Assembly (NCBI GenBank): GCA_965240325.2
Contig: OZ251222.1
Coordinates: 744,001-808,000, forward strand
DNA: 64,000 bases
Origin: Rebecca billardiae RCC1528
Taxonomy: Eukaryota > Haptophyta
Reading direction: 5' to 3'
The translations under genes were made by a program, and so were the position numbers. Shown here piece by piece: positions 10,627-20,849 of the stretch (positions are counted from its first letter, which is position 1; every line of letters starts with the position of its first letter). Under the pieces are notes generated by a model. The model was not told the origin of the DNA, searched no databases, and saw nothing but the letters and a program-made list of their open reading frames with translations.

Positions 10627-10846
10627 GATCGTGACGAGAGATGACGGGGCGGCGGCGCACGCGTCGGCGGCGGTCGAAGTCGGCCGGCGATCGCGCCGAA
10701 AGCGTTGCCGGGCCCAAATGATGGACCACGGAAGGACGCGCGGATTGGCTGTCGATTACGCATCCCGGCCGGGACAATCAGCAGCTCAAATCACCGGATC
10801 CTTACAACGACCGACCCCATCGTGAGCAAAAATTGAATTTCGCACG

Positions 10847-13171
10847 ATGCACGCCCCGCGACGCGCGCCCTCCTCGCGCGCGTCGGCGGGCGTGCCGCTT
10901 TCGCCGCGGCGAGAGGTGGTGCGTCGGGCGCGTGAGGTTGATGGCGAGCGCAAGCTCGCGCTTCAGGTGGCCATGCGTCTCAAGCGCTGCCGCACCCACG
11001 CCGAGTACATTGACACTGTGTCCGACTTGCTGCGCACGGATGCGGCGCAGCTGGCCGTCTGGCGCGCGCGCGCAGAGGTGGCGGAGCAGCAGCTGCTGGA
11101 GCTAGGCGTGCACGGCGAGGGGAGCCACGCCGCTCATCTCACGCCGACGACGATGGGCGCGACGGCGATGCGCCCGCCCCACGGCCTGCGTCACTCGCCC
11201 GCACCGCACCATGCGCACGGCCATGCCGGGCTGGCGCGGGACGAGGGCGAGTTCGTGTGGGAGGACGTCGCGGGTGCGGACGCGCTGCGCGCCGAGCTGC
11301 GCTCCCTCTTCGCCACTCGACACGAGCTCCGCGCCGCCGCCGAGACGAGTGCCTCCCGCGTGCTCGAGCTCGAGGCGCAGCTCAGCGCCGCGCGCGCGCA
11401 GCTCGAGCGCGCCGGCTCGGATGCGCGCGCGCGCGCATCGGAGGCGGAGGACGCCGCGGACAGGGCGGGGCGCGAGTCGGCGCAGCTGCGAGCCGAGCAC
11501 GCCGCTCGCGGCTCGCGCTCGCCAGCCCACGGCGATCCCACCGACGACAGCCCGCGCGGGCGCGCCTCGGCCTCGCGCAGCCCGAGCCGCCGCGCCGGCG
11601 CCGCACCGGCGCCGAGCGCCGAAGCAGCCCTTCGCGCGGCACAAGCGGAGATCGCGCGGCGGGACAGCGTGATCGGCGAGCTCCGCGCGAAGCTGCACGA
11701 GGTGGCGCTGCACGGCGGGCCTCGCGCGGACGCGCTCGGTGGCGCGCTCACGACGCAGCTGCGGCTGGCCCAGAGCGGCGGCCAAGCGGCGGTGCACTCG
11801 CGCGCCGGCGGCGACTCGGGGCGGGTGTCGTGTGCGAGCCCTGGGATGGCGGAGCCCCGCGCCCAGTCGCCGCCTGTGCGCGTGAGCGCGTGGACGCAGA
11901 CGGCGGAGCGCGTCTCGGCGCCGCTCTCGCCGGCGAACCGAGCCACGGGCGCCGAGACGCGCGACGCCCACGCCCTCGAAGCCGGCGGCGGCGCCGGCGT
12001 CGCGCTCGCGAGCGCGCGCGCGGCGGAGGCGAGTGCGCGCGCTGAGCTGCAGCAGCTGCGGCCGCGGCTGCGCGAGGCGACAGCCGCGGCCGAGCGCGCG
12101 GAGGCGGAGGCGCGTGCGCGCGTGCGCGAGGCGTCCGAGCGCGCGCGCGCGGCCGAGGCGCGCGCGGCCGAGGCCGCCGCCGCGCTCGCCTCCGCCGCGC
12201 GCGCGCGCGAGGACGAGACGTCGACGCTGCGCGCGCAGCTCGGCGCCGCCGAGCGCGAAGCGCAGGACGCGCGCGCGGACGCGGAGGCGGCGCGCGCGGC
12301 GCGCGCGGAGCTGGCGCGCGCGCAGGGCTCGTCGGCGGAGGCGATGACGGCGGACGCGCGCGCGCGCATAGACGCGCTCCTGCGCGCGCTGCGCATCGAG
12401 GCGAGCGCCAAGCAGCACGCGCAGGAAGACGCGCGCCGCGCCGCGGCCGAGGCGCGCGCGCTCGCCGAGAGCGCGCGCGCGGCCGCGGCCGCACACGAGG
12501 CGGAGCACGCGCGCGCGCGCGAGCTCGAGCTGCAGCTGGGCGAGGCGGCGGCGTCGGTCGCCGCGCTCAACCGCTCGGCCGCCGAGCGCTCCGCGCGCGC
12601 CGAGCGCGCCGAGGCCGAGCTCGGCCGCGCGCGCGCCGAGCACGACGCGTCGCGCGCGCGCGTCGGCTCCGAGCTCCGCGCGCTGCTGCCGCTGCGCGCG
12701 GAGGTGGAGCGGCTGGGCGAGGAGCTGCGACGCGCGCGCGCGCTGGCGGAGTCGCGCGCGGCCGAGCTGCTCGGCGCGGGCGCGGAGGCGCGTGAGGCGC
12801 GCGCCGTGGCGGTCGAGGCCGCCCGCCGGCTGCGCGACGCGCACGAGCGCGCCGAGCGCGCGCTCCAAGCCGAGCGAGAGCGCCGTCAGAAGCTCGAGCA
12901 AGCGTGGGCGACCGCCGAGCGCGGGCGCGCCGAGCGCGAGTCGGCGCCGCCCGCGCGCGCGCAGGCCGAGCCGCGTGGCTCGGCGGCGGGGAGCGTGGCG
13001 CGTGGCAGCGCCGCGCCGAGCCACGCCGCCGCGCCGCACGCCACGCTCGCTCAGTCGCTGAGCGGCGCCTCCGCCGCCGCGGCCGAGCACGAGCGCAGGC
13101 TGAGGGAGGTGGAGGCACGGCTGCACGCGCACCGCGCCGCACAGCCCGCCACCGCGGTCGCGGCTGTGTAG
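10847..13171 (+). CDS. Long Ala/Arg/Glu-rich coiled-coil protein, 774 aa
   Basis: The ATG at 10847 opens a single 774-codon frame. After a basic, Ser/Pro-rich head, residues 25-85 are charged and helical (RKLALQVAMRLKRCRTHAEY, TVSDLLRTDAAQLAVW). A His/Pro-rich linker follows, then almost continuous heptad-like Ala/Leu/Glu/Arg sequence from about residue 135 to 200 and 375 to 700. The tail is Ala/Ser-rich. The extreme GC of Ala, Arg and Glu codons makes the antisense strand open as well (11102-13132), but only the plus frame has regular heptads and a natural start. It is probably a structural, cytoskeletal or centrosomal/flagellar component; no named family is recognised. The frame shares a 220-bp divergent upstream region with the ascorbate peroxidase gene. 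Confidence 0.7.
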   Translation: MHAPRRAPSSRASAGVPLSPRREVVRRAREVDGERKLALQVAMRLKRCRTHAEYIDTVSDLLRTDAAQLAVWRARAEVAEQQLLELGVHGEGSHAAHLTPTTMGATAMRPPHGLRHSPAPHHAHGHAGLARDEGEFVWEDVAGADALRAELRSLFATRHELRAAAETSASRVLELEAQLSAARAQLERAGSDARARASEAEDAADRAGRESAQLRAEHAARGSRSPAHGDPTDDSPRGRASASRSPSRRAGAAPAPSAEAALRAAQAEIARRDSVIGELRAKLHEVALHGGPRADALGGALTTQLRLAQSGGQAAVHSRAGGDSGRVSCASPGMAEPRAQSPPVRVSAWTQTAERVSAPLSPANRATGAETRDAHALEAGGGAGVALASARAAEASARAELQQLRPRLREATAAAERAEAEARARVREASERARAAEARAAEAAAALASAARAREDETSTLRAQLGAAEREAQDARADAEAARAARAELARAQGSSAEAMTADARARIDALLRALRIEASAKQHAQEDARRAAAEARALAESARAAAAAHEAEHARARELELQLGEAAASVAALNRSAAERSARAERAEAELGRARAEHDASRARVGSELRALLPLRAEVERLGEELRRARALAESRAAELLGAGAEAREARAVAVEAARRLRDAHERAERALQAERERRQKLEQAWATAERGRAERESAPPARAQAEPRGSAAGSVARGSAAPSHAAAPHATLAQSLSGASAAAAEHERRLREVEARLHAHRAAQPATAVAAV

Positions 13172-13967
13172 CTAGCTTGCTTAGGGCCTACTGCCGGCGT
13201 GGGGCCGGGGCGGTGCGCCGTGGGGCCTGCCCGGCCCCGGGGCGGGTCGAGTCAGCAGCGAGCGCCGCGCATAGTTTATTCTGTTCGATCGGCAGTGTGG
13301 CGTCGGCCATAACTTAATTTACGTTCTTTATATATATAATTTAGCCAAAACATTTTAGCAGTCGATCCAGACCATACATCACCTATCAATATTGAGCAGT
13401 ATATATTAGCAGTGATGATGAGGCGTGACGAATCGTGATGCTCATCGTCAGAGTCATCGTCAGATGATCGGGCGCGCGGGCGGCGGGGCGGTCCGATGGC
13501 GATGCGCCCGCGCCGTCCATCGTCTGCCTCTGGCTCTGAGACTCGGCCGTACGCATGGCGGCCATGCTGACATGCTGATGCGCCGCGCATGCCGATGCTG
13601 CATGATGATGATTATGATCATGATGATGATGACTCTGATGCATTGACTAGTGATGATGACTGCGTCTACCATCTGCCCATCTCAGCCTGTCCACTCGACA
13701 TCGTCTCATCATCCCGCATCCGACGCGCTCTCTGACTTGATAACAGCAGCACGGCGCAGTCGTCGTGATGATGTTTCGACGGCCGACGGGTTACCACGCG
13801 TCAGCGACACGGCGACACGCGGCGCCGGAGCGGCCAGCGGGAGCCCCGTCGAACTCCGAAGGCCGTTTGGCGTGCTCAGCACTAGAGTCGCCGCTAGAGC
13901 TGTGCTCGAGGTCGGACAGGTCGTGCGTGCGCGCGCGCCGCGCGCGCGCGCGCTCTCGACGCGCAGC
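13172..13967. other. Spacer with ATG/CAT-rich low-complexity DNA
   Basis: No gene is supported. Positions 13600-13670 are a run of GAT/ATG triplets, and 13320-13420 is A/T-rich. The last 40 bases before the PAE stop codon are CG dinucleotide repeats. Confidence 0.5.
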
Positions 13968-16038
13968 CTACAGGCCCCACACGTACTTGAGGAATGGCGG
14001 GCACGAGAAGAGGAACTCCTGCACGGAGGTCGTCGTGTTGCTCAGCGGGCCGAGGCAGTTGTCCATCAGGCTGGCCAGGATGGGCGGGTTGTGATCCGTG
14101 TCCACGTGCGACGAGTCGACGAGCGGCACCGCGTCCCAGTCGTTGATGCTCTGGTACGCAAGCAGCTGGCGCCCGCCGACGATGGACTCGACACCGGGGT
14201 GCGCGCAGCATGTCAGCTTCCCGTCCCCCAGGATCTCGACCTCCTGCAGCCCGGTCGAGGCCGCCGAGCTTCCCGGCGTGGGGCAGCGGGCACCGCGCGG
14301 GTCGCCCGGCCCGCCCGCCTTGGCGGAGTACCAGTCGGTCAGCTCGGTGTAGGTGTGGCAGTCGCCGTCGACGAGCATGACGCGCACACTCGGCGCCGCG
14401 TCGGTGTACTTCTTGAGGAGCGCGATGGACTGGTTGTAGATGTACTGGCGCCCCTCCAGGGTGAGCGTAGCTGCGCGCGGTGCGCGCGGCAGGGAGCGGG
14501 GCGTGCGCTCGCTCAGGCGCGCACGCGCGCGCGCGTGCCACGCAGCGCGCGCGCCCCCCCCGAGGACTGAGATGCCGGGGCCGGGCCACCGGTGGCGCGA
14601 TCTTGCACGCGCGCAGCGGGCTCGCGCGTTTGCGGCGCACACCGAGGGGCCAGGCGCCGTACTCGATGTACGTGGCGGCGGTGAGGTCGTAGAACAGGCG
14701 CTGCACGAGGTCCTGCTTCGAGTTGACGATCGTGAACGTGGTCTGCCCGGCGCCGTTGCCAAAGCGCTTGAACGTGGGCAGCATGATGGTGTCGATGGTG
14801 AGCTGTGACGCCCAGCACGTGACGCGCTGGTGGGCCAACGGCAGCACCTCCTTCAGCTTGCACACGTTCCAGTCGTTCTTCAGGATCTTGCCCGCCACGT
14901 TGACGAAGGGGTTCTTCGCGAAGACGGCCATGAACGAATCGTACACGGTCGCGGTGCGCTTGGCGCGCGACCCGAGAGTCTCGAGGAAGTGGTACGACCA
15001 GGCCTGCGCGCCGATCGAGCCCGCGGACGCGCCGCTGAGCACGAGCTCGTCCAGCTCGGCGAACTCGGGCTGCTTCTCGATCCAGCCGAGCACCGCCATC
15101 GTGTTCTTGTACCCGCGCTGCTGGCAGCCCTGGTGGGGGAAGTGCCCGCTGCCGTACAGCAGGTGCCCCTTGTCGCCCACGTGGCCGTCGCCCGAGCAGT
15201 AGTTGATCTGCACGATGGTGAAGTCGTTGAAGCGGTTGAGCACATCGGTGCCGTTGAGCACGCCCTCCGGGTCGTTGGGCGCCGAGAACAGGGTACAGAA
15301 CGGCTTGACCATCGTCGTGAGCGCGTCCCAGCACGCGCCGCCGCCTTGCCAGTACACGAGGAGCTTCTTCGGGTTGCGCGGCAGCACGTCAAAGGAAAGC
15401 CGGTTGCTGCCCGTCGTCCCGTTGCACGGGCCGTAGCCCGTGAGGGTGGGCGGGAAGATGCACGCCGTGTCGCCGCCCGGGTACACCATGTACTGCCCCG
15501 GCTCCTCGAGCATCTTGCTCAGCGGGCACGAGGTCGCTCCGCTTTTCGACGTGAGGTCACACCGCCGGTTGACGTCGACGAGGGACTGGCTGACGCACTC
15601 GAGCACGTCGTCCGGAGGGTCGGCGGCGCACTTCCACGACTTGAAGATGAAGAAGCCCGACCGCTTGGGCGACAGACCCGGGCAGCACGGCACGTACGAG
15701 AGCAGGCCTGTCTTCGGCCTGCCGCCCTCGGGCGTGCACGTGTGACGCTGCGTGTTGATGGGCGCCGAGCGCTCGAGAACGGGCTCGTCGGGCACAAAGT
15801 TGCGCGCCGGTAGGGAGGCGTAGAATCCCTCAGACAGCACCTCCGCCACAAGGTCGGGCTCAAGATCGTCGATGTCCGCCTCCGAAACGAGCGCGTGCGG
15901 CGTGCGCTGGGGCGCGCGCTGCCCAGAGCTCAGGAGCGCAACGAGTGCGAGGGCGGACGACACAATCAGCACGAGAGCAACAGTCACGAGCAGGCCGGGA
16001 CGCCCGAAGCGCACGGATGCCGTGCGCGCCGTAGCCAT
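13968..16038 (-). CDS. Notum / pectin acetylesterase family serine hydrolase, two exons
   Basis: CDS is exon 1 16038-14643 and exon 2 14470-13968, giving 632 residues. The 172-nt intron (14471-14642) has donor CTCG|GTGTGC and acceptor GCGCAG|CTACG in phase 1, and joining restores ...YGAWPL-ATLTLEGRQYIYN. Without splicing the frame reads into Arg/Pro-rich nonsense. The start ATG at 16038 precedes a single hydrophobic anchor (about 15-40: LLVTVALVLIVSSALALVAL), so it is secreted or a type II membrane protein. Family marks are KKLLVYWQGGGACWD (oxyanion region), the nucleophile elbow SGASAGSIG (about 330), DGDCHTYTELTDWY and the late histidine in DSSHVDTDHNPP. Members cleave acetyl esters on pectin or acyl groups on proteins (Notum); the substrate here is unknown. 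Many cysteines fit an extracellular enzyme. Confidence 0.88.
14471..14642 (-). other. Intron of the pectin acetylesterase-like gene
   Basis: A 172-nt GT-AG intron, phase 1, GC-rich, with a GCGC-repeat body and a homopolymer of eight C on the plus strand near 14558. Splicing is inferred from restoration of the conserved frame on both sides. Confidence 0.85.
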
Positions 16039-16599
16039 GTTCGGCTGTGCTTGGGGAGTGTGGGGCTCGGGGGGAGCGCGTGGACGGCGGGCAGAATGCG
16101 AGACGTTCGCGCGAAGACAACGATGATGAGTAGCGGGCCCGCGGACGGCTCCCAAGGTCGTTCGTCGAAACGTACTGTACTGGTAGTTCTATGGGGGTAT
16201 TATCAATTGATTCCTTTGGTATTATGGATCCATGGGTACGGCGAAAACGGATCGAAAAGCGCCGCCGAGCCGCCGCCACCCGCCGGCGCTGCGCGTCGAA
16301 TCTCGTCACTACAGTACAATGGCGGATTGCCAGGATCGCTGCAGCCCGAGTAAACCCCCTTGTTCCATCCATCCACAATCCGTGACACAGCTCTCCCGCG
16401 GCACGTCACTGCAGTCTGTCTGTCTGTCTGTGTCGGTTGCTGAGTCCGCGCCTCAGCCACCCGCCACGACCTACTCACATACTGTGAATCGGTTCTCTAG
16501 ATCTGTATAGTTTAAGCTGGACACTCGCGGACCGAGTCACAGAATCGGAGAATCCGCGCCCTCCGATCGCTCCGAGTGCGGGCTCCGCGGCCGATGTGG

Positions 16600-17661
16600 T
16601 CATACGTTGACAAGCGCACTCTCCTCGTCGTCCGAGAAGCTGCGCATCGGTTGCGAGGTGGGGGAGGGAGGCTCTTCCGAGTCGCCATCCGTCATCGGCA
16701 GGGACTGCCCTTCCCCCTGCGCGCTGGCAGGCGCGAGCAGGATGGCGACGATGCGCCTGAACCACATGAACATGAGGCCGCATGCCGCGAGCAGGAGGGA
16801 GACCAAGACGACGCCGGCCCAGACCGGGACCTCCGGAGGAGCGGCGTCCGCGAGCGTGGCCAGGTTGGCCCGTTCCCCTTCCGACCACGGCCCCACGCCG
16901 AAGTTGAGGACCATCTGCAGCGTGGCGGCAGGCAGCAGCACTACTCGGAAGACCGCAAAGAAGAACGCAAAGCTGACAAACGAGCCCTTCACGACGAGAG
17001 CCTCCTTCGTGAGCCCAAACGCCTCCTTGAGCTGGCACACGTTGAGGAAGGGCGTCGACGCCTCCATGCACATGCACACGGCCGCCTGCCAGGGCGCCAT
17101 GTAGTAGCCGCGCATGACGTACGACGCGCCGAGGAAGGCTGCGTGGTGGGCGAGAGTCTCCCACGACCCGAGCACGCTCCACGCGCACACGACGGTGATC
17201 GCGTCGTAGATGAGCCACGCGGTGAAGAGCTCGCCTGAGACGGCCACGTACGCATAGCGGGCGAGCCATTCCACGGGGACCGACTGCGCCCTCGAGCCCA
17301 GCTTGATCGCAGCTGGTGCATCCCACAGCAGGCCCAGGCCGTACAGCCCTGCGGCCGTCACAACGATCGCGTGCCCCATCGAGACGCAGTGGCTCGCGAA
17401 CCAATGTGCTGATGTCTTTTTGGTGTCGCCGTACGACCCGACCTGCCAATGATACGCGTACACGGACAACACGTGCATCGCGCCAAAAAGAGGCGTGAAG
17501 ATGCCGATCGTTCGCAGCCAGTCCGATGCGTCGCGCACGTGCGCAGGGCTCTGCGACGAGTCGGCATGCGACGAGAAGACAACGCTCGTGACGATCGTGT
17601 AGCCGGCGAAGAGGGCTAGTCCCAAGTACCACGCCCGTCGGCGTGCTGCTTTCTCCCACAT
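16600..17661 (-). CDS. TLC-domain (TRAM/LAG1/CLN8) multispan membrane protein
   Basis: The start is the ATG at 17661 (MWEKAARRRAWYLGLAL); the frame extends a little upstream only through GTG. The 353-residue product has about seven to eight hydrophobic helices. Typical TLC features are the helix with SMGHAIVVTAAGLYGLGLL, then GELFTAWLIYDAITVV followed by WETLAHHAAFLGASYVM, which contains the paired histidines characteristic of the domain, and ASTPFLNVCQL further on. This matches the TMEM56/TLCD4-like branch rather than ceramide synthases, as no homeobox or full Lag1 motif is seen. Such proteins sit in ER or related membranes and affect lipid composition. The C-terminal 45 residues are acidic and Ser/Pro-rich, facing the cytosol. 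Confidence 0.8.
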   Translation of the reverse strand: MWEKAARRRAWYLGLALFAGYTIVTSVVFSSHADSSQSPAHVRDASDWLRTIGIFTPLFGAMHVLSVYAYHWQVGSYGDTKKTSAHWFASHCVSMGHAIVVTAAGLYGLGLLWDAPAAIKLGSRAQSVPVEWLARYAYVAVSGELFTAWLIYDAITVVCAWSVLGSWETLAHHAAFLGASYVMRGYYMAPWQAAVCMCMEASTPFLNVCQLKEAFGLTKEALVVKGSFVSFAFFFAVFRVVLLPAATLQMVLNFGVGPWSEGERANLATLADAAPPEVPVWAGVVLVSLLLAACGLMFMWFRRIVAILLAPASAQGEGQSLPMTDGDSEEPPSPTSQPMRSFSDDEESALVNV

Positions 17662-17732
17662 CGCGAACTGTGCGAACCCGCCGGCAAATGAGGCGCTCGC
17701 GTCGCACCGATGCACACTGAACTACAGGTGGG

Positions 17733-18384
17733 TGAGGGCAGAATGAGACAAAATCCCGGATCGTGTTTTGCGCTCCACCACGATGGCGCTCACGCCCTTC
17801 GCGCACGTCGTCGTGGAGGGCATCAGACGAAGAGTTCAAGCTGCGAGTCTCGTGGGCTAACTCCATGCCGTTGAGGAGCACGAGCACCATCAAGTTTGTC
17901 TCACTTTGGGGGGGGGGAGGGCACTTTGAGACAAACCGCGTGCGCACGCCCGACGAGCTCACCAACTGGGGAGAGCAAGCTTCCCATGGGCTCTTGGCGC
18001 GTGTCTGACGTCCCTACTGCCTCCCATTGCATGGCCAGCCGTCAGGTTGGCGTCCCCTTGCAGTAGTAGACTACCTTGCTCACGTCACTGAAGGGCACCG
18101 TGCATCGCGGTTCGCGGCCGTCTCACAGTGGCGGGGCACGTTCGGCGGCTACGTTTGGTGCGTGCAGGCCAGGCATGGGCAGCGGAGCGGCCGGCAAACG
18201 AGCGGAGGTGCCAGGCATGCACCTTGGGCACACATGCGACGCGTCTTGACAGACTTGCGTCCACCTCATCGGGCGCTGTAGCGCGTGCGAGGCGGGCGCC
18301 ATGCACCACGCCCAGTGGGCGCCACTGGCCGCCACTGGGCCGCCGCCTTTGTCTCAAAGTGCCCTCTGTCTCATTCTGCCCTCA
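17733..18384. repeat. Region bounded by two nested pairs of exact 18-bp inverted repeats
   Basis: Repeat A (TGAGGGCAGAATGAGACA, 17733-17750) recurs inverted at 18367-18384. Repeat B (AGGGCACTTTGAGACAAA, 17918-17935) recurs inverted at 18348-18365. Both pairs are perfect. On the right B' and A' are almost adjacent, while on the left A and B are separated by 167 bp. The block lies between the TLC and GT8 genes, and no transposase-like frame is inside. It could be a non-autonomous inverted-repeat element or an inverted duplication with an insertion in the left arm. Confidence 0.7.
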
Positions 18385-18507
18385 TCGACCTGTACTGAAG
18401 AAGCTGCTTGCGAACGATTTGTTGTGGAAGGCGTTGAAGGGTTTCGTCCGTTTCGTCGCCGTTGGCCTTGGTGCAGTCCGGCGCGAGCAAGCCTCTCGGA
18501 CCAGAGC

Positions 18508-19671
18508 ATGGCGCCCGTCACTTTCGCCTTCGCGACGTTGATCGTGAAGGAGGCGTACGTCAGCCTGCTCGTCGCCTGGCTGCACTCCGTGGGCCGCGCC
18601 CAGTTGCATTCCAACGTCACCGCCGACGTGATCCTCGCGCACTGCGAGACGGACGTCAACGTGCTGCAGGCAGTGCGGCGCTGCTCACAGAACCGGCACG
18701 CGGGCACGCAGGTGAAGCTGGTCGAGACATGCGTGCCGCACCCAGGGCTCTTGCACGGCCACTTCGTCCGCGCCGTGGAGATGCACACGATGCACGCGCG
18801 CTTCCTCAACACCATGGGCTGGCTCGCGCTCTTCCGCCGCACCGAGTACGAGGCGATCCTTTTCATGGACGCCGACACGCTCCTCATGCGCCCGGTCGAC
18901 GAGCTCTTCCTCGACCTCGGCAGGACGAGGCGGCCACCGGGGGAGCCCGGCGGGGAGCTCGCGACGGCGATCGGCTGCGTCAAAGTCGAGCCGTCCGAGC
19001 CGTGCAACTCGGGCGTCGTCCTGCTGCAGCCGCGCATGGCGGTGTGGAAGCACGTCGAGGCCGTGCTGCATCGGGTGCGCGACATCGGGGGGTTCGTGCT
19101 CAGCGACCAGGACATGTTCAACGGCCTGTTCAGTGGGTGCCGCACGCCGTTGCCCAGGCTCTTCAACTTCGCCGGCGTGGCGCCGGGCGAGGAAGTCTCC
19201 GCGGCTGTGCGCGTGCTCCATTTCCAGGGCTGGCACGGGCAGAACAAGCCGATCGACTACCTGCACGGTGGCAAGCTGCGGTACGACCGGCGCAAGCCCG
19301 GTTGGCCGGTGTTCCGCCACTTCGAGGAGAACCTGCGGCCCTTGGAGACGTGCTACAACGGCATGCGCACCGCGAAGGGGAACCTGCCGCCGCTCTACCC
19401 ACCGGACGACACGCCCGCTGGCCAGCCGGAGCACGCGATCCAGAGGGCGCCCAACATGGACAAGAAGTCCATCATCATCTTCAGGGCGGCACGCCTCCGC
19501 GCCATCCAGGGCACGCACGAGCGCTCGCTCTGCGCGGTGGACCCGACCGTCGAGCTCCCGATGCCTTACAACGCCGAACTGCACAAGTACACGGAGCAGG
19601 GTGATCTCCGCCCACAATTCCTCCGGGAGAGAGAAGCCGCTCGCAGCGCTCGCAATCGGCCTCCGCAATGA
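18508..19671 (+). CDS. GT8 family glycosyltransferase (glycogenin/galactinol synthase-like)
   Basis: The start is the ATG at 18508 (MAPVTFAFATLIVKEAYV), which places the first beta strand of the GT-A fold immediately at the N-terminus, as usual for glycogenin-type enzymes; an ATG at 18301 would add 69 residues that look non-coding. The product is 387 residues. The metal-binding DxD is in AILFMDADTLLMRPVDELF, followed by the family-typical CNSGVVLLQP, SDQDMFNGLF and VRVLHFQGW...NKPIDY (the His/Lys-Pro site). These enzymes transfer glucose or a related sugar from a nucleotide sugar with retention. No signal peptide or membrane segment is visible, which suggests a cytosolic enzyme. The acceptor is unknown. 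Confidence 0.88.
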   Translation: MAPVTFAFATLIVKEAYVSLLVAWLHSVGRAQLHSNVTADVILAHCETDVNVLQAVRRCSQNRHAGTQVKLVETCVPHPGLLHGHFVRAVEMHTMHARFLNTMGWLALFRRTEYEAILFMDADTLLMRPVDELFLDLGRTRRPPGEPGGELATAIGCVKVEPSEPCNSGVVLLQPRMAVWKHVEAVLHRVRDIGGFVLSDQDMFNGLFSGCRTPLPRLFNFAGVAPGEEVSAAVRVLHFQGWHGQNKPIDYLHGGKLRYDRRKPGWPVFRHFEENLRPLETCYNGMRTAKGNLPPLYPPDDTPAGQPEHAIQRAPNMDKKSIIIFRAARLRAIQGTHERSLCAVDPTVELPMPYNAELHKYTEQGDLRPQFLREREAARSARNRPPQ

Positions 19672-19723
19672 CCGCAATTGTCTCCATAATTCAATTGACG
19701 ACTCATCAGAGTCATGGACTTTT

Positions 19724-19924
19724 TAAATTCCCCTTTATAACGGGCTCCGGGTGATCAGGCTGGCGGCCGAAGCCTCCAGCCCTACCCTGGCCAGCCCCCA
19801 ACCAACCACCACCCTCACCCAACCTGGCAAACCACTGACCGAGACACCTAGTGTCTTGACACCACTCCACTGTGGACAGCCCGCCTCCAGAGGGGGCGGG
19901 GGTATGCCATTGCCAACAGCATAC
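19724..19924 (-). mobile_element. 5'-truncated tail of a non-LTR retrotransposon
   Basis: About 200 bp here match 53235-53441 closely over their whole length, starting TAAATTCCCCTTTATAACGG and ending at AGCATAC, with small indels (AGTGA missing, GGCA added). The copy at 53 kb is the 3' end of a retroelement read on the minus strand, so this is a heavily 5'-truncated insertion in the same orientation. No clear target-site duplication is seen. Confidence 0.8.
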
Positions 19925-20020
19925 GCCAGATGATCCGCTGGCATCATAGCTGCTGGCTGTTGTTAATACAATTTCGACCGCGGACCGTATCAAATCCGTA
20001 ACCTATAGGCTATACTGCAC

Positions 20021-20022
<2 letters not shown>

Positions 20023-20076
<54 letters not shown>
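20023..20076. repeat. (TA)n microsatellite
   Basis: An uninterrupted run of about 27 TA dinucleotides in the spacer between the GT8 and NHL genes. Confidence 0.98.
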
Positions 20077-20077
<1 letters not shown>

Positions 20078-20849
20078 GTACCTGATTTCAGTGAAATAAT
20101 AATTTGCTGTAGTTAATAATCCGGCCTGCCCGTGCTGCTAGCAGTGCTGGCCTCGGACTCCGGGAGTTAGAGTCTTTTATAACCGCATCACGCGGCGGCA
20201 CGCGGGCGGACAGAGTAAGCTCGCTAGTCAATCATTGTCGTCCGAGCTGTCGGCGTCAATCTCGTCAATGGTGAGTCATCACTGAATAACATCACGGTGC
20301 CGCCGGAGACGGTTCTCAGACTCCGTCCGCACTCTCGGGACAGACAGGCGCGCGCGGTTACTCTCTCGCGTTCTAATTCAGAGAGTTACTAAGAGTCGGA
20401 CTTCACTCTTCGTCAGCTGATGAGTTCAGCGCCCGTTCAGGAGCGGAGAACAGTGGTCGTCGACGACGGAACCGGGTACGACGTCAAATTATATATGTCA
20501 TCATTCGTCATCCGATCATCACAGCAATGGAGTTGCACGACGCGGCGTCACCGCGTAGTCAGAATATGAGTTATGACATTCTGCACACTAGCTTACACAG
20601 TGGCACGACGGGCTCCTGTCCGTACTGTGTGAGACTCACGGCGCTTCGGGCTTAGTCGCCCAAGTCGGCCGGAGGAGGGCGGCGACGCCAGAATAGATAG
20701 ATAAGACGCGATGACAGTGAGGGGGCACGCCGACTGGTTCGCCGGCGATCGTGACGCCATCGCACACAGCGCGAGGCGGCGCTCCCGTGCCACCAGACTC
20801 GCACCCGCGCCTCCAGACACCAGGGCTGTCGCCACAGGCGTGCCCTCAC
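20077..20849. other. Spacer without a supported gene
   Basis: AT-richer intergenic DNA with no convincing open frame. It leads into the 3' end of the NHL gene. Confidence 0.5.

Noticed and set aside
11102-13132. Long minus-strand Arg/Ala/Leu-rich frames opposite the coiled-coil gene
   Set aside because: Caused by extreme GC content; no heptads or natural start, and the plus frame is clearly regular.
18301-18507. N-terminal extension of the GT8 protein from ATG 18301
   Set aside because: It includes the inverted-repeat block and a Cys/Pro-rich random segment; the GT-A fold starts naturally at 18508.
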